NCBI RefSeq assembly: GCF_017812015.1 | Contig: NZ_JADQTN010000002.1 | Location: 868,001 to 932,000 of the forward strand | Length of the DNA stretch: 64,000 nucleotides | Source of the DNA: Pontixanthobacter sp. CEM42 | GTDB taxonomy: Bacteria > Pseudomonadota > Alphaproteobacteria > Sphingomonadales > Sphingomonadaceae | Direction of reading: 5' to 3' | In this document: positions 18,285 through 27,017 of the stretch, one piece after another | How positions within the stretch are numbered: the first letter of the stretch is position 1 | How the letters are laid out: every line of letters starts with the position of its first letter | Made by a program: the position numbers and the translations under genes | Notes under the pieces: model-generated | What the model was told of the DNA's origin: nothing | Database searches by the model: none | Seen by the model: the letters and a program-made list of their open reading frames with translations, nothing else

Positions 18285-18874
18285 GTCGTACTCTGCGCCC
18301 TGACCTTGCCGTCATTCTTGACCATGTGGAGCCGAATAGCCGTGCGCTTGATGTCGGCTGTGGTGACGGCGTTCTGATGGCGGCACTTCGCGACCAAAAG
18401 CAAGTCGATGCACGCGGGATCGAGATCGACGGGGCCTGCGTCGAACGCTGCGTCGCACAAGGATTGAGCGTGGTGCAGGGCGATGCCGACCGCGATCTGT
18501 CTTTCTATCCTGACGGCGCGTTCGATTACGCCATCCTCAGCCAGACGCTCCAAACCGCCGAACGCCCCGATCGCATTATGCAGGAACTACTCCGAGTAGG
18601 CCGCCGCGCTTTCGTCAGCTTTCCCAATTTTGCCTATTGGAGAATGCGTTGGGCGCTGCTCAGCCGTGGCCGGATGCCGGTAACGCGGCATTTGCCGGTG
18701 ACGTGGTATGAAACGCAGAATATCCACCATGTGACGGTCAAGGACTTCGAGGCGTTAGCCGATGATCTGGACATCCAGATCGCCAATCGCTGGTTCTTCA
18801 CTAACGAGCGCGAGATCGGTGAGGGCGGGGCCAATTGGCGTGCAGAATATGCACTGTTCGAAGTTGGCCGCTAG
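18281..18874 (+). CDS. metW: Methionine biosynthesis protein MetW
   Basis: A 197-residue class I methyltransferase-fold protein: [17 protein letters not shown] near residue 21 is the nucleotide-binding motif, [28 protein letters not shown] near 59 and [26 protein letters not shown] near 110 are MetW hallmarks. MetW is required together with MetX in many bacteria, where the pair forms a complex; an independent methyl-transfer reaction has not been established for it. It is coupled to metX by an ATGA overlap, the standard arrangement in alphaproteobacteria. Confidence 0.92.
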   Translation: MSRTLRPDLAVILDHVEPNSRALDVGCGDGVLMAALRDQKQVDARGIEIDGACVERCVAQGLSVVQGDADRDLSFYPDGAFDYAILSQTLQTAERPDRIMQELLRVGRRAFVSFPNFAYWRMRWALLSRGRMPVTRHLPVTWYETQNIHHVTVKDFEALADDLDIQIANRWFFTNEREIGEGGANWRAEYALFEVGR

Positions 18875-18892
18875 CATTCTGACCTTCGAGGG

Positions 18893-18911
18893 TACCGATA
18901 TTGTATCGGTA
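18893..18911. promoter_or_regulatory. Perfect 8-bp dyad, candidate operator
   Basis: TACCGATA, a 3-base spacer TTG, then TATCGGTA form a perfect inverted repeat of 19 bases starting 19 bases after metW and 76 bases before the start of the heme-motif lipoprotein. It lacks a T-run, so an operator is likelier than a terminator. Regulator unknown. Confidence 0.45.
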
Positions 18912-18951
18912 AGTGATCAGGTCTAGCATCTAAAGAAAACGGTCGCGCGAT

Positions 18952-18970
18952 CATGTTTGTTTGAAACATG
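18952..18970. promoter_or_regulatory. Perfect 7-bp dyad before the heme-motif lipoprotein gene
   Basis: CATGTTT, spacer GTTTG, AAACATG form a perfect inverted repeat that ends 16 bases before the ATG at 18987, right next to the AAAAAAGGAAG ribosome binding site. In RNA it would be a small hairpin beside the ribosome binding site; in DNA it could be an operator. Confidence 0.4.
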
Positions 18971-18986
18971 AAAAAAGGAAGCGCGC

Positions 18987-20615
18987 ATGAAATCGATCCT
19001 TGGAACACTGCTGGCCAGTTTTGCTCTTGCCGGTTGTGTCGTTCAGTCCGATCCGGATACGGCAGAGGTTCGACCGCCTTTTCCTCAATCCTTCGCCTAT
19101 AATTGTGATCCGGACGGATCGGCGATGCCAACGCTCGGCGCTCCGTGGTTGAGCGAAAAAAGAGGGTATTTGCCGCTCAGATTCGAGAAAGCGCAGACCG
19201 AAGATCCGGCAACCACACCGGAAGTGCAGCAATGCCTCTATTACGACTTTATGTGGCGGTCATTTATCGCACTGAATTGGCCCGCCGCACTTCCGGGTCG
19301 GCGGGGTGAGCCGGATAGTGGAAGTTCGATTTTTGCAATTGGCGAATTGAATGCAAATCCGACGACAGTTTGGGAAACATACAAAACACCGCAGGATATC
19401 TTCACTACGCCTGACCGCTGGCAGTCGCCTGAGGTCGCCAATTGGGGTGATAGTCCGCTTGGCAAGGGACGAGATTTCCTCGCCTTTCCCGATGCCCTGA
19501 CCGATTATCGCCCAGATGTGCAGCAGCCCTACTTTTTCGGGTCATCTACAGGTCCGTTGATCGACCAAAACCGCAACTATGTGCGCTATGAAGTCGCGGT
19601 AAATGAGGCGTTCTTCACCTATGTTCGTGCCTTCCAATATTACGATGCGAGCAAGCAGCGCGATGCAATCACCCGATACCTGTTAGACCCTACGAGTGTA
19701 GGGGCATTCCAACGACCGCCCTTTGGCAATGAGCGCGATTTCGACACGTATCTGAGAGACCTACCGGCATATGCCAGGCAAGGTATGGTCGATGTCAAAG
19801 CGGCTTGGAAAGTGCTGCCTGAAGGCGAAGCTGAGAACGCCCGATACTTGAAGCGTCGGATTGTGATCGACGGAGAGGGAAACACCCGGCTTTACGGTTT
19901 GGTTGCACTCCATATCCTGCGGTACACGCCCAACAATTTCAATGCGGAGAAAGGCATTGATGGCGCGTTTGTGGCTGCAACATTCGAGCATGTCGACAAT
20001 GTCGCGATCAACTTTGAGCCACCATCCGACAGTACCTTAGCTCCATCCTTCAATCCAGGGGGAGGCCCCAGGTCACACGAGCAAAAGATGTACGGCTTTG
20101 ACGGTGCGATCCCGCCTTGCCCGGTTGCGGACAAAAGCCCCGGGCAGGCGCCGTGCTCCAGCGGCGAAACCGATGATCCAAGCCGTGATCCGGTCGATGT
20201 ATACCGGGTCACTGCGCTTACTGAGCCGATCCAAAACATCAACGCACACTACCAAACGAATGTGCTGGGCAAAGACTTCGAAGGCAGCCCTTCAGTAATG
20301 CGATTCTACCGCTTGATCGGAACCCAGAACAAGCATCCCGGCCCGATAGACATGTCCGATCCCGCAAAGCGTAATCTCAATGGCCACCAGGGCCCGATCA
20401 CCGGCGTTTATACCAATACCAACAATCTGATTAACTCTGCGCTGGAGAGCTATACGCAGAAGAATTTTAGCTGCATTCTGTGTCACGCCAAAGCCAAACC
20501 GAAATGCACCCCAGAGAAAGCGTTTGAGGAAGATCACTTCAAGATTCTGACATTCCTGCTCAACTCCGCGAAGTTCGAGGACGGTGAAGGCTGTACGCCC
20601 GGTGCCGCCAATTGA
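18987..20615 (+). CDS. Large lipoprotein with a single c-type heme motif
   Basis: A 542-residue protein with a lipoprotein signal ending in LAGC (Cys17), so it should sit in the envelope facing the periplasm. A single heme-attachment motif CILCH appears near residue 500 (KNFSCILCHAKAKPKC), with two Cys pairs nearby (C at KPKC and at GEGC). The middle of the protein, with many aromatic residues (YDFMWRSFIALNWPAALPG near 88, YVRYEVAVNEAFFTYVRAFQYYD near 195), resembles no enzyme family I can name. A secreted monoheme protein of this size suggests a periplasmic redox role, but this is inference. It stands alone on its strand, preceded by two perfect dyads and with a strong GGAAG ribosome binding site. 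Confidence 0.7.
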   Translation: MKSILGTLLASFALAGCVVQSDPDTAEVRPPFPQSFAYNCDPDGSAMPTLGAPWLSEKRGYLPLRFEKAQTEDPATTPEVQQCLYYDFMWRSFIALNWPAALPGRRGEPDSGSSIFAIGELNANPTTVWETYKTPQDIFTTPDRWQSPEVANWGDSPLGKGRDFLAFPDALTDYRPDVQQPYFFGSSTGPLIDQNRNYVRYEVAVNEAFFTYVRAFQYYDASKQRDAITRYLLDPTSVGAFQRPPFGNERDFDTYLRDLPAYARQGMVDVKAAWKVLPEGEAENARYLKRRIVIDGEGNTRLYGLVALHILRYTPNNFNAEKGIDGAFVAATFEHVDNVAINFEPPSDSTLAPSFNPGGGPRSHEQKMYGFDGAIPPCPVADKSPGQAPCSSGETDDPSRDPVDVYRVTALTEPIQNINAHYQTNVLGKDFEGSPSVMRFYRLIGTQNKHPGPIDMSDPAKRNLNGHQGPITGVYTNTNNLINSALESYTQKNFSCILCHAKAKPKCTPEKAFEEDHFKILTFLLNSAKFEDGEGCTPGAAN

Positions 20616-20773
20616 GGCAGGTTATCGTAATGAAGATGCCCGGCGAAACCCTACACGATGGAACACATGGAACAGGGTCCAAGGGGCAATTGTGTTAAGC
20701 GACCAGTCCTGGCGGTGACGTGCCGACATTGGGATCAACGAATTCAAAGAGCGGTAGCAGGTATAACACTTGC

Positions 20774-20790
20774 ATTTTCCGTAGGAAAAT
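20774..20790. promoter_or_regulatory. Perfect 7-bp dyad upstream of the GNAT gene
   Basis: ATTTTCC, spacer GTA, GGAAAAT form a perfect 17-base inverted repeat in the otherwise featureless 280-base gap 20616-20895, about 105 bases before the acetyltransferase start. It could be an operator; nothing else is recognisable in this gap. Confidence 0.3.
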
Positions 20791-20895
20791 TAGTTTGGGG
20801 CGATTAGTTTTTGTCCGCAGGCGAAGCTGCCATGTTGCCGACTGTTCTTGTGATGCTGGATTCCAATAACGCTGGTTCAAGCGTAGGGTGTTGAA

Positions 20896-21321
20896 ATGAA
20901 GATAGAACTAGCTGCGAACCCCGATGATGCGGACCTGAAAGTGATCAGTGAGGGCATCAAATCCTTCAATCAGCAGCATCTGCCCGACGATGTTGTCTTT
21001 GAACCCGACACCAGATTTGCAGTTTTTGCGAAAGATGATGGCGGAAAGGTGGTGGGTGGCATTCGCGCCAACGCCTATTGGAATTACTGTATTCTCGAAC
21101 TTGTCTGGATTTCGGACGATGCGCGGGGACAACGCGTTGGCAGTCAACTCATGGCTGCGGTTGAGAGTCACTGCCGCACGCTCGGGTTCGAATACATCCG
21201 AACGGAAACGCTAAGTTTCCAAGCTAAGCCATTCTATGAAAAACTTGGATTCAAGGTTTTTGGCGAACTCGTAGATTACCCAAAGGGTCACACAACATAT
21301 TGCCTAGTCAAAAAGTTGTAG
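20896..21321 (+). CDS. GNAT family N-acetyltransferase
   Basis: A 141-residue GNAT-fold protein. The acetyl-CoA-binding motif A is LVWISDDARGQRVGSQLMAAVESHC near residue 74, with the RGQRVG pyrophosphate loop, and motif B is FYEKLGFKVFGEL near 115. Strand beta-4 region is VVGGIRANAYWNYCILEL. The substrate amine is unknown; small proteins of this type acetylate metabolites, antibiotics or protein N-termini. Its stop overlaps the convergent fghA gene by 14 bases. It appears to be a single-gene unit. Confidence 0.88.
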   Translation: MKIELAANPDDADLKVISEGIKSFNQQHLPDDVVFEPDTRFAVFAKDDGGKVVGGIRANAYWNYCILELVWISDDARGQRVGSQLMAAVESHCRTLGFEYIRTETLSFQAKPFYEKLGFKVFGELVDYPKGHTTYCLVKKL

Positions 21322-22189
21322 AGTCTGTCAACCGCTCCGCATGCCACTTCACATGGTCGGCCATGACGGTCGAAATGAAGTAATAGGAATGGTCATACCC
21401 CTCTTGCATTCTGATCTGCGTGGGGATGCCCGCTTTTTTGCAAGCGAGGGCGAGGAGACCGGTCTTGAGTTGGTCTTTCAGGAAGTCGTCGGCTGTTCCT
21501 TGGTCGACCAACAAGTTCGGAAGTTTCGCTCCGTCTTCGATCAGCGCACAGGCATCATATTCACGCCATGCATCGCGGTCATCTCCGATGTATCCGTTGA
21601 GCGCTTTCTCGCCCCACGAGCAGTTCAGCGGACTGACAATCGGTGCGAAGGCGCTGACGCTTTTGAAGCGGTCGGGATTGCGCAAAGACGCCCTCAACGC
21701 GATGGTCAATGCGCCATGGCCGCCCATCGAGTGGCCGGTGATCCCTTGGCGCTCCATATCGGCAGTGGGGAATTGGGTGGCTATCAGTGAGGGAAGTTCG
21801 CGCTCAATATAACTGCGCATGCGGAAGTTTTTGGCCCATGGCTCCTGCGTCGCATCGACATAGAAGCCTGCACCTTGACCGAAATCATACGCCTCGTCAT
21901 TGGGCACATCCTGTCCGCCCAAATCTTGGCCACGAGGTGACGTGTCGGGCGCAATGAATATCACGCCATGCTCGGCGCATGCGGCGCGGAATTCGCCCTT
22001 CTCGGTGACATTGGCATGGGTACAAGTGAGGCCGGATAGATACCACAATACAGGCAGCTTTGCGCCTTCCGTGTGAGGCGGAACGTACACCGAGAATGTC
22101 ATATCCGTGCCGGTCTCTTGCGAGTGATGCGAATAGACGCCTTGCACGCCGCCAAAGGCGCGGTTCTCGGCCACAGTTTCGAGTGTCAT
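21308..22189 (-). CDS. fghA: S-formylglutathione hydrolase
   Basis: A 293-residue esterase-D family alpha/beta hydrolase that releases formate and glutathione from S-formylglutathione, the second step of glutathione-dependent formaldehyde oxidation. FSVYVPPHTEGAKLPVLWYLSGLTC near residue 32, the nucleophile in ITGHSMGGHGAL near 150, Asp in LLVDQGTADDFL near 225 and His in GYDHSYYFIST near 265 form the expected triad. It overlaps the upstream CPBP gene by four bases. The first-step enzyme FrmA is encoded 2.7 kb upstream on the same strand, separated by five genes. Confidence 0.94.
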   Translation of the reverse strand: MTLETVAENRAFGGVQGVYSHHSQETGTDMTFSVYVPPHTEGAKLPVLWYLSGLTCTHANVTEKGEFRAACAEHGVIFIAPDTSPRGQDLGGQDVPNDEAYDFGQGAGFYVDATQEPWAKNFRMRSYIERELPSLIATQFPTADMERQGITGHSMGGHGALTIALRASLRNPDRFKSVSAFAPIVSPLNCSWGEKALNGYIGDDRDAWREYDACALIEDGAKLPNLLVDQGTADDFLKDQLKTGLLALACKKAGIPTQIRMQEGYDHSYYFISTVMADHVKWHAERLTDSTTF

Positions 22190-22914
22190 ACGATCAGCTT
22201 GTTCACTACATTGGTCAGATTATGAGCGACCAAGGGTAAAGCGATGCTGCCCGTGCGCAAGCGAATATACATCATTAGCGCGCCCAGAATGCCGGTAAAG
22301 ATCAGCGCGACCAGATCGAACTGGCTGCCATCGGTGCTGAAGAAGAACGAATGTCCGAACGCGAAGATGATCGTCACGGCGACGCCTGCCCAGCGCCAGC
22401 CATGCTTCACATTTTCCAATGCAGCAGCCACCAGCGCGAGCAACAATCCACGGAACAGCAGTTCCTCGTCAATGCCGGGAATCGTTGCTTGATAGAGAAG
22501 CGTTTCGGTACTCGGCGGCTCATTATTGCCGAACAGCAATTGGAGAGTTGTGACCAGTGCGACCATCGCGCCGGTCGCAATCAAAGCAGGTCCTATCGAG
22601 CCTTCATTCTGTTTGAGCGTCAGTCCGAGCCGCTCATTGGTAAGCCAGCCAGTTGCACGCTTCAGGACCAGGATCATCAGGATCGTGGTGATGATCGCGG
22701 CAATCTTGCCGGTCCAATTATATTGCGTATTTTCGAGCAGGGCGATGCCTTCAAGCGGCGGTGCCCAGAACACGACCATTGAATAGACTGAAAATGCAGC
22801 GACTGCTCCGCCGATCCAGCGCCAGTCAATTGTGTCTTTGCCGATGAATTGCAGAACCATCAGTAGGCCGACCACGGGCCCCCACCAGATCGGCATCGAG
22901 ATAAACAGGTCCAT
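22186..22914 (-). CDS. CPBP family intramembrane glutamic endopeptidase
   Basis: The start is set at MDLFISMPIWWG with GGGGGAC upstream rather than seven codons earlier; 242 residues. It is polytopic with about seven membrane segments. The CPBP (Rce1/abortive infection) motifs are PGIDEELLFRGLLLALV near residue 140 with the EExxxR box, FAFGHSFFF near 185 and HNLTN near the C-terminus, which match the three catalytic motifs. Such proteins cleave membrane substrates or prenylated peptides; some accompany bacteriocin systems. It overlaps fghA and is the last-but-one gene before it. A strong hairpin lies just upstream (22935-22974). Confidence 0.88.
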   Translation of the reverse strand: MDLFISMPIWWGPVVGLLMVLQFIGKDTIDWRWIGGAVAAFSVYSMVVFWAPPLEGIALLENTQYNWTGKIAAIITTILMILVLKRATGWLTNERLGLTLKQNEGSIGPALIATGAMVALVTTLQLLFGNNEPPSTETLLYQATIPGIDEELLFRGLLLALVAAALENVKHGWRWAGVAVTIIFAFGHSFFFSTDGSQFDLVALIFTGILGALMMYIRLRTGSIALPLVAHNLTNVVNKLIV

Positions 22915-22934
22915 ATGCGTGTCCCCCAAATGCA

Positions 22935-22974
22935 CTTGCGGCGCTGTATTACATGAATAATACAGCGCCGCAAG
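22935..22974. terminator. Perfect 17-bp stem-loop between VOC and CPBP genes
   Basis: A perfect inverted repeat (CTTGCGGCGCTGTATTA, loop of 6, and its complement) spans 40 bases. It follows the VOC gene (minus strand) and precedes the CPBP gene. It is the strongest simple hairpin in the window. The T-run on either side is weak (TTT), so it may act as a terminator, an RNA-stability element or a processing site splitting the operon. Confidence 0.6.
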
Positions 22975-23002
22975 TTTGTGAGTGGCAGATGGCTGTTTAG
23001 GG

Positions 23003-23383
23003 TTAGCCCATCCGCATCATGGTGCAGACTTTGTTGCCCGCCGGATCGCGCAGATAGGCGAGGTGCATTTGCATGCCGCCGCCTTCGCGAATGCCCGGTG
23101 GGTCTTCAATCGCGGTGCCGCCATTGGCCACGCCCGCGGCGTGCCATGCCTCCGCCATTTCTGGGCTGTCGACAGCGAAGCCGATAGTGCCACCATTGGC
23201 GTGGCAGGCAGGCTGCCCGTCAATCGGCTTGGTCACAATGAAGATGCTGCCATCTTTGATATACATCACACGACCTTTGGGATCGACAGATCCCTCGCGA
23301 CCGCCCAGTGCGATGAAGCAGGCGTCATAGAACTTTTTGGCGGCGTCGATATCATCGGCACCGACCATTACATGGCTGAACAT
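23003..23383 (-). CDS. VOC family protein (glyoxalase/bleomycin-resistance fold)
   Basis: A 126-residue single-copy VOC-superfamily protein: MFSHVMVGADDIDAAKKFYDACF at the start with a His likely to bind metal, and LAYLRDPAGNKVCTMMR at the end. VOC proteins bind a divalent metal and act as glyoxalases, dioxygenases or resistance proteins; the substrate here is not deducible. It resembles its neighbour at 23411 throughout (about half the positions by eye), indicating tandem duplication. Both lie in the minus-strand block with the formaldehyde-oxidation genes, which fits detoxification of reactive carbonyls, but this is inference. Confidence 0.88.
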   Translation of the reverse strand: MFSHVMVGADDIDAAKKFYDACFIALGGREGSVDPKGRVMYIKDGSIFIVTKPIDGQPACHANGGTIGFAVDSPEMAEAWHAAGVANGGTAIEDPPGIREGGGMQMHLAYLRDPAGNKVCTMMRMG

Positions 23384-23410
23384 TGGGTATTCTCCTGTGA
23401 GTGGATACGC

Positions 23411-23803
23411 TTAGCTAGGGCGGTGAATGCCGCAGATTTTGTGGCCGTCAGGATCAGTGAAATAGCACAGATACATTGGCCCCATGCTGCCATCACGCAG
23501 GCCCGGAGGGTCTTCGATGCTGGTGCCGCCATTGGCGATTGCAACATCGTGCAATTCCTGAATTTGCTCGGGCGAGTTGCAAGCAAAGCCGATCGTGCTT
23601 CCGTTGGATGGCTCGACCGGCTTGCCGTTGATCGGCTCGCTGATGCTGAAGGTTGATCCGTCATGGCTGTAAAACAAACGCGTTTGACCGGTGTCATTCA
23701 CATGGGCCATCGGCTCGCCCGCGCCAAGCACGCCCAGCACGGCATTGTAGAAACTCTTCGACTTCTCAATGTCGGCAGAGCCAATCATAATATGGTTCAG
23801 CAT
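23411..23803 (-). CDS. VOC family protein, tandem paralogue
   Basis: A 130-residue VOC-superfamily protein starting MLNHIMIGSADIEKSKSFYNAVLG and ending with LCYFTDPDGHKICGIHR. Shared landmarks with the adjacent paralogue are the F-I-S/T-P-I-G-P segment, the NGGTSIEDPPGLR box near residue 90 and the DPDGHKIC tail. The equivalents of metal-binding His and Glu residues are plausible at the N-terminal H4 and mid-protein, but not certain by eye. Gap to the downstream paralogue is 27 bases and to the upstream cupin gene 24 bases, so it is part of the same operon. Confidence 0.88.
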   Translation of the reverse strand: MLNHIMIGSADIEKSKSFYNAVLGVLGAGEPMAHVNDTGQTRLFYSHDGSTFSISEPINGKPVEPSNGSTIGFACNSPEQIQELHDVAIANGGTSIEDPPGLRDGSMGPMYLCYFTDPDGHKICGIHRPS

Positions 23804-23827
23804 TCTTCTCTCCTTTGACGTGTTTTC

Positions 23828-24208
23828 TTACAGTTCGATAGCCTTGGTGGCCGTAGCATGGTCGCCAGTGTTGGCAGTGTCTTTGGGGTCGATGATGATC
23901 ATTTCGACTTCACCGTCTAACGCGCGAGGCCGGTGTTCGGTCCCGCGTGGAACAACAATCATCTGGCCGGCGCCGAGTGTTTCAGTACGATCTCGAAATT
24001 CCATTGTCAGCGTGCCTTTGATGACCAGAAACAGCTCGTCGCTGTCGGGATGGCTGTGCCATTGAAAGTCACCCTCTGCTTTTGCGAGGCGCACTTCATT
24101 GTCGTTGTAACGCGCAACAATGCGCGGAGCCCAATGGTCGTTGAACTGGCCGAACTTATCGGCAAGATCGACTTTCGATGGAGAGGGCGGGGATGAGGGC
24201 TCTGGCAT
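23828..24208 (-). CDS. Cupin domain protein
   Basis: A 126-residue single-domain cupin. The first cupin motif is WHSHPDSDELFLVIKGTLTMEF near residue 50, with HSH-x4-E metal ligands, and the second is PRGTEHRPRALDGEV near 88 with the last His ligand. Proteins of this type bind a metal and act as small isomerases, dioxygenases or sensors; the function here is unknown. Its start overlaps the stop of the secreted protein upstream by one base (TGATG), so the two are translationally coupled. Confidence 0.88.
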   Translation of the reverse strand: MPEPSSPPSPSKVDLADKFGQFNDHWAPRIVARYNDNEVRLAKAEGDFQWHSHPDSDELFLVIKGTLTMEFRDRTETLGAGQMIVVPRGTEHRPRALDGEVEMIIIDPKDTANTGDHATATKAIEL

Positions 24209-24912
24209 CAGTCTTCCTTCGGCTTGAACCGGTTGTAGATGAAGTCGGGAATGCCACCAGCCGTACTTCCATCAAGCCCGCGATCAGCCTTGACCATGAC
24301 TTCATAGACCATCGTGCGGCAACTGCGGTACGCAGCGCCTGACTGGGTATTGCACCGGGCTGACCAGCCAGCCATTTCACCCTTCAAAGTGCGATAATCA
24401 TTTTGCCAACTGTCTTCTTTCCAGACGGAACCTACACGCTTGACCAAAACGTCGATCGCTTTCTCACGCTCAACGCTCGATCCGGCATAAAGCAAGACAA
24501 CTTTACCGACACTTTCGGTGGTCGCTTCCATCCAGTTCTGCAAAATGGGATCATCGTATGAGAACGATTGAATTTGCTGCAAGACTTGTTTGGCTTCATC
24601 GGACGCAATGCGAGCGAAATGTACCTCAAGTTCATTTTTCGGATGTTTGATCACGAATACCTCACCTGCGATCAAATGGTCGAGCATTGCGCGTTCACCA
24701 TCATCGACCTGTGTATCGGCAGTAAGTGCCCGCTTGATCAACTCGGCATCTTTGGCTGAGAGCGGTGCATCACCGCGCCGGTTCAGCACGTTTGCAACAT
24801 TGTAGGCATTTACGCTGGTGCTGGTAACGACATTGGTCTCTGCACCGGCCGGAACGGACAATGCCGCCAGACCAGCGACAATCAAAGCTGATACTGCGCG
24901 TTTTGCTAACAT
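24208..24912 (-). CDS. Secreted protein of unknown function
   Basis: The start is set at MLAKRAVSALIV because AGGGG lies six bases upstream; two earlier in-frame ATGs (24939, 24918) are less well placed. The 234-residue product has a clear Sec signal peptide ending near ALSVPAGAE. The mature part is hydrophilic and helical with two cysteines close together (ARCNTQ and YRSCRTM near residue 185) that may form a disulphide. I recognise no family. It is coupled to the cupin gene and follows frmA by 23 bases, so it is expressed with formaldehyde-oxidation genes. Confidence 0.7.
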   Translation of the reverse strand: MLAKRAVSALIVAGLAALSVPAGAETNVVTSTSVNAYNVANVLNRRGDAPLSAKDAELIKRALTADTQVDDGERAMLDHLIAGEVFVIKHPKNELEVHFARIASDEAKQVLQQIQSFSYDDPILQNWMEATTESVGKVVLLYAGSSVEREKAIDVLVKRVGSVWKEDSWQNDYRTLKGEMAGWSARCNTQSGAAYRSCRTMVYEVMVKADRGLDGSTAGGIPDFIYNRFKPKED

Positions 24913-24935
24913 GTGCATCCCCTGATTGGTTGCTT

Positions 24936-26042
24936 TCAATACACCACCACGCTGCGGATACTTTCGCCTGCATGCATCAGGTCGAAGCCCTTATTGATTT
25001 CGTCGAGCGTAAGCGTGTGTGTAATCATTGGGTCGATCTGGATTTTGCCGTTCATATACCAATCGACAATCTTGGGAACGTCGGTCCGGCCCTTAGCGCC
25101 GCCAAAGGCTGTGCCGCGCCAGTTTCGGCCGGTCACGAGTTGGAACGGGCGCGTTTCGATTGTCTTACCCGCCTCAGCCACGCCGATGATAATACTGGTG
25201 CCCCAGCCTTTGTGGCAGCTTTCCAAGGCCTGTCGCATAACATCGGTATTGCCTGTGCAATCGAATGTATAATCCGCACCGCCATCGAGCATATTGACCA
25301 GAGTTTCGACTACATCACCCACATCCTTTGGGTTCACAAAATCAGTCATGCCAAACTTGCGGCCCCATTCTTCGCGGGCGGGGTTGATGTCGACACCTAC
25401 AATCCGGTCAGCGCCTGCCATCTTTGCACCTTGGAGGACGTTGAGCCCAATTCCGCCGAGACCGAAAACCACGACGTTATCGCCCGGCTGAACCTTGGCC
25501 GTGTTGGTCACCGCGCCAACACCCGTTGTTACTCCGCACCCCACATAGCAGCTGGTTTTGAATGGAGCATCCTCACGGATTTTGGCAACGGCGATTTCAG
25601 GAAGGACAGTGAAGTTGGAGAACGTCGAGCAGCCCATATAGTGGTAGATTGTCTCGCCCTTGTAAGAGAAGCGCGAAGTACCATCGGGCATCAGACCTTT
25701 GCCCTGTGTCTCACGGATTGCGCTGCACAGATTGGTTTTGCCGCTGAGACACATCTTACATTGGCGGCATTCGGGTGTGTAGAGCGGGATGACGTGATCG
25801 TCCGGCGCCACCGATGTAACGCCTGCGCCAATTTCGCGGATGATTCCCGCGCCTTCATGGCCAAGAACCGACGGAAAAAGCCCTTCCGAATCGAGCCCGT
25901 CCAACGTGTAGGCATCGGTATGGCAAATCCCGGTCGCCATAATTTCGACCAGCACTTCGCCTTCTTTCGGGCCTTCCAGATCAAGCTCGACAATCTCGAG
26001 CGGCTTTTTGGCTTCAAAAGCGACAGCGGCGCGGGTTTTCAT
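24936..26042 (-). CDS. frmA: S-(hydroxymethyl)glutathione dehydrogenase / class III alcohol dehydrogenase
   Basis: A 368-residue zinc alcohol dehydrogenase that oxidises the formaldehyde-glutathione adduct with NAD, and can also reduce S-nitrosoglutathione. Catalytic zinc ligands are in [12 protein letters not shown] near residue 40 and [10 protein letters not shown] near 62; the structural zinc is bound by the four Cys of [15 protein letters not shown] near 93; the Rossmann motif is [18 protein letters not shown] near 193. [16 protein letters not shown] near the C-terminus is typical of class III. It works with fghA in the same minus-strand block. Confidence 0.95.
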   Translation of the reverse strand: MKTRAAVAFEAKKPLEIVELDLEGPKEGEVLVEIMATGICHTDAYTLDGLDSEGLFPSVLGHEGAGIIREIGAGVTSVAPDDHVIPLYTPECRQCKMCLSGKTNLCSAIRETQGKGLMPDGTSRFSYKGETIYHYMGCSTFSNFTVLPEIAVAKIREDAPFKTSCYVGCGVTTGVGAVTNTAKVQPGDNVVVFGLGGIGLNVLQGAKMAGADRIVGVDINPAREEWGRKFGMTDFVNPKDVGDVVETLVNMLDGGADYTFDCTGNTDVMRQALESCHKGWGTSIIIGVAEAGKTIETRPFQLVTGRNWRGTAFGGAKGRTDVPKIVDWYMNGKIQIDPMITHTLTLDEINKGFDLMHAGESIRSVVVY

Positions 26043-26135
26043 ATGGCTTCCTCAACGAGCAAATCGGACATTGTCCAATCATGCGCACCACAATGATGCG
26101 AAGCCGTCAAGCACTGGCCAGCTGTAAGATGCTTT

Positions 26136-26825
26136 CTATGCCTTGGTTGCCTGATCCGAGCCGTCTGTGCGGCGCTTGTCCATATCGGCAACCATGCTGT
26201 GATTGACGTCACGGTGCTCTGCTTCATCGGCGCGCACGGCGATAATCACATCGCGAAGCCGCGCGTTATGCGGCAACTGCCAATAATCAATCGCGATTTG
26301 TGGCGCGGGCACATTCTCGTGTCGCCTCCCATCAACTTCGCTGAGATACTGGGTGTAGCTGAACACGGCTTCCTCTTCGAAATAACCGACAACGCGGTGC
26401 GCAGTGCGCGGCGCGAACAAATAGAGGAAGAAGTAGAAGTTGTAGAAAATCAGCTGAACGATCACGATCAATGCCCGCTCGAACCTGCTCGGCTGAGCAA
26501 TCTCGATAAAGGTCATCAGATGCATCCGCTCGTTTTCCGCCTCGTCCAGCAGGGTACGAATCCAGCCCTCATCATCGCGCATATAGCGCAGCGCTTTAAG
26601 GTGCAGCCACAGCCCTCCGACCATGCCGGGTACGGCCGCGACAGTTTCCAGCACCACCGCGCGGTGACCATATCGCGTAGAGAAGAACTTATCAGCGAAG
26701 AAACGCAGCAGTTTAACGAATGAAAACGCGACCTTATCGCTGAACGTAACCGGCGCAATATGCACATCCAGATCTGCGTCTAGATTCATCTGCCGAACTA
26801 GCGGAGCGGGATTGAGATGTTTCAT
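26136..26825 (-). CDS. Alternative oxidase (cyanide-insensitive terminal quinol oxidase)
   Basis: A 229-residue di-iron membrane protein that oxidises ubiquinol and reduces oxygen to water without pumping protons. All ligand motifs are present: Glu60 in VLETVA, Glu99 and His102 in NERMH, Glu150/151 in YFEEEA and Glu201 with His204 in [12 protein letters not shown]. Two hydrophobic stretches near residues 65-80 and 118-140 would bind in the membrane interface. AOX is known from some marine and soil alphaproteobacteria, including sphingomonads. It ends 93 bases before frmA on the same strand, so it may be induced under the same stress. The promoter is probably in the 190-base gap 26826-27017, in which nothing else stands out. 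Confidence 0.94.
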   Translation of the reverse strand: MKHLNPAPLVRQMNLDADLDVHIAPVTFSDKVAFSFVKLLRFFADKFFSTRYGHRAVVLETVAAVPGMVGGLWLHLKALRYMRDDEGWIRTLLDEAENERMHLMTFIEIAQPSRFERALIVIVQLIFYNFYFFLYLFAPRTAHRVVGYFEEEAVFSYTQYLSEVDGRRHENVPAPQIAIDYWQLPHNARLRDVIIAVRADEAEHRDVNHSMVADMDKRRTDGSDQATKA

Positions 26826-27017
26826 CGGTCACCTTCATGCGTTCAATAAAACAGCGCGGGATTGCGTGTTCCCGGCTTGACCGAAAAGGGCCAAGCTCAG
26901 AAATTCTCCCCCCTTTCAACGCACAAATAGCTATTATGATCCGCAACAAACATCAGATTATTTGCGGCTTCTGTTCGGTTTTATGCAAGTTGATGTCTTA
27001 GCGCGCCAAGGCGTCCA

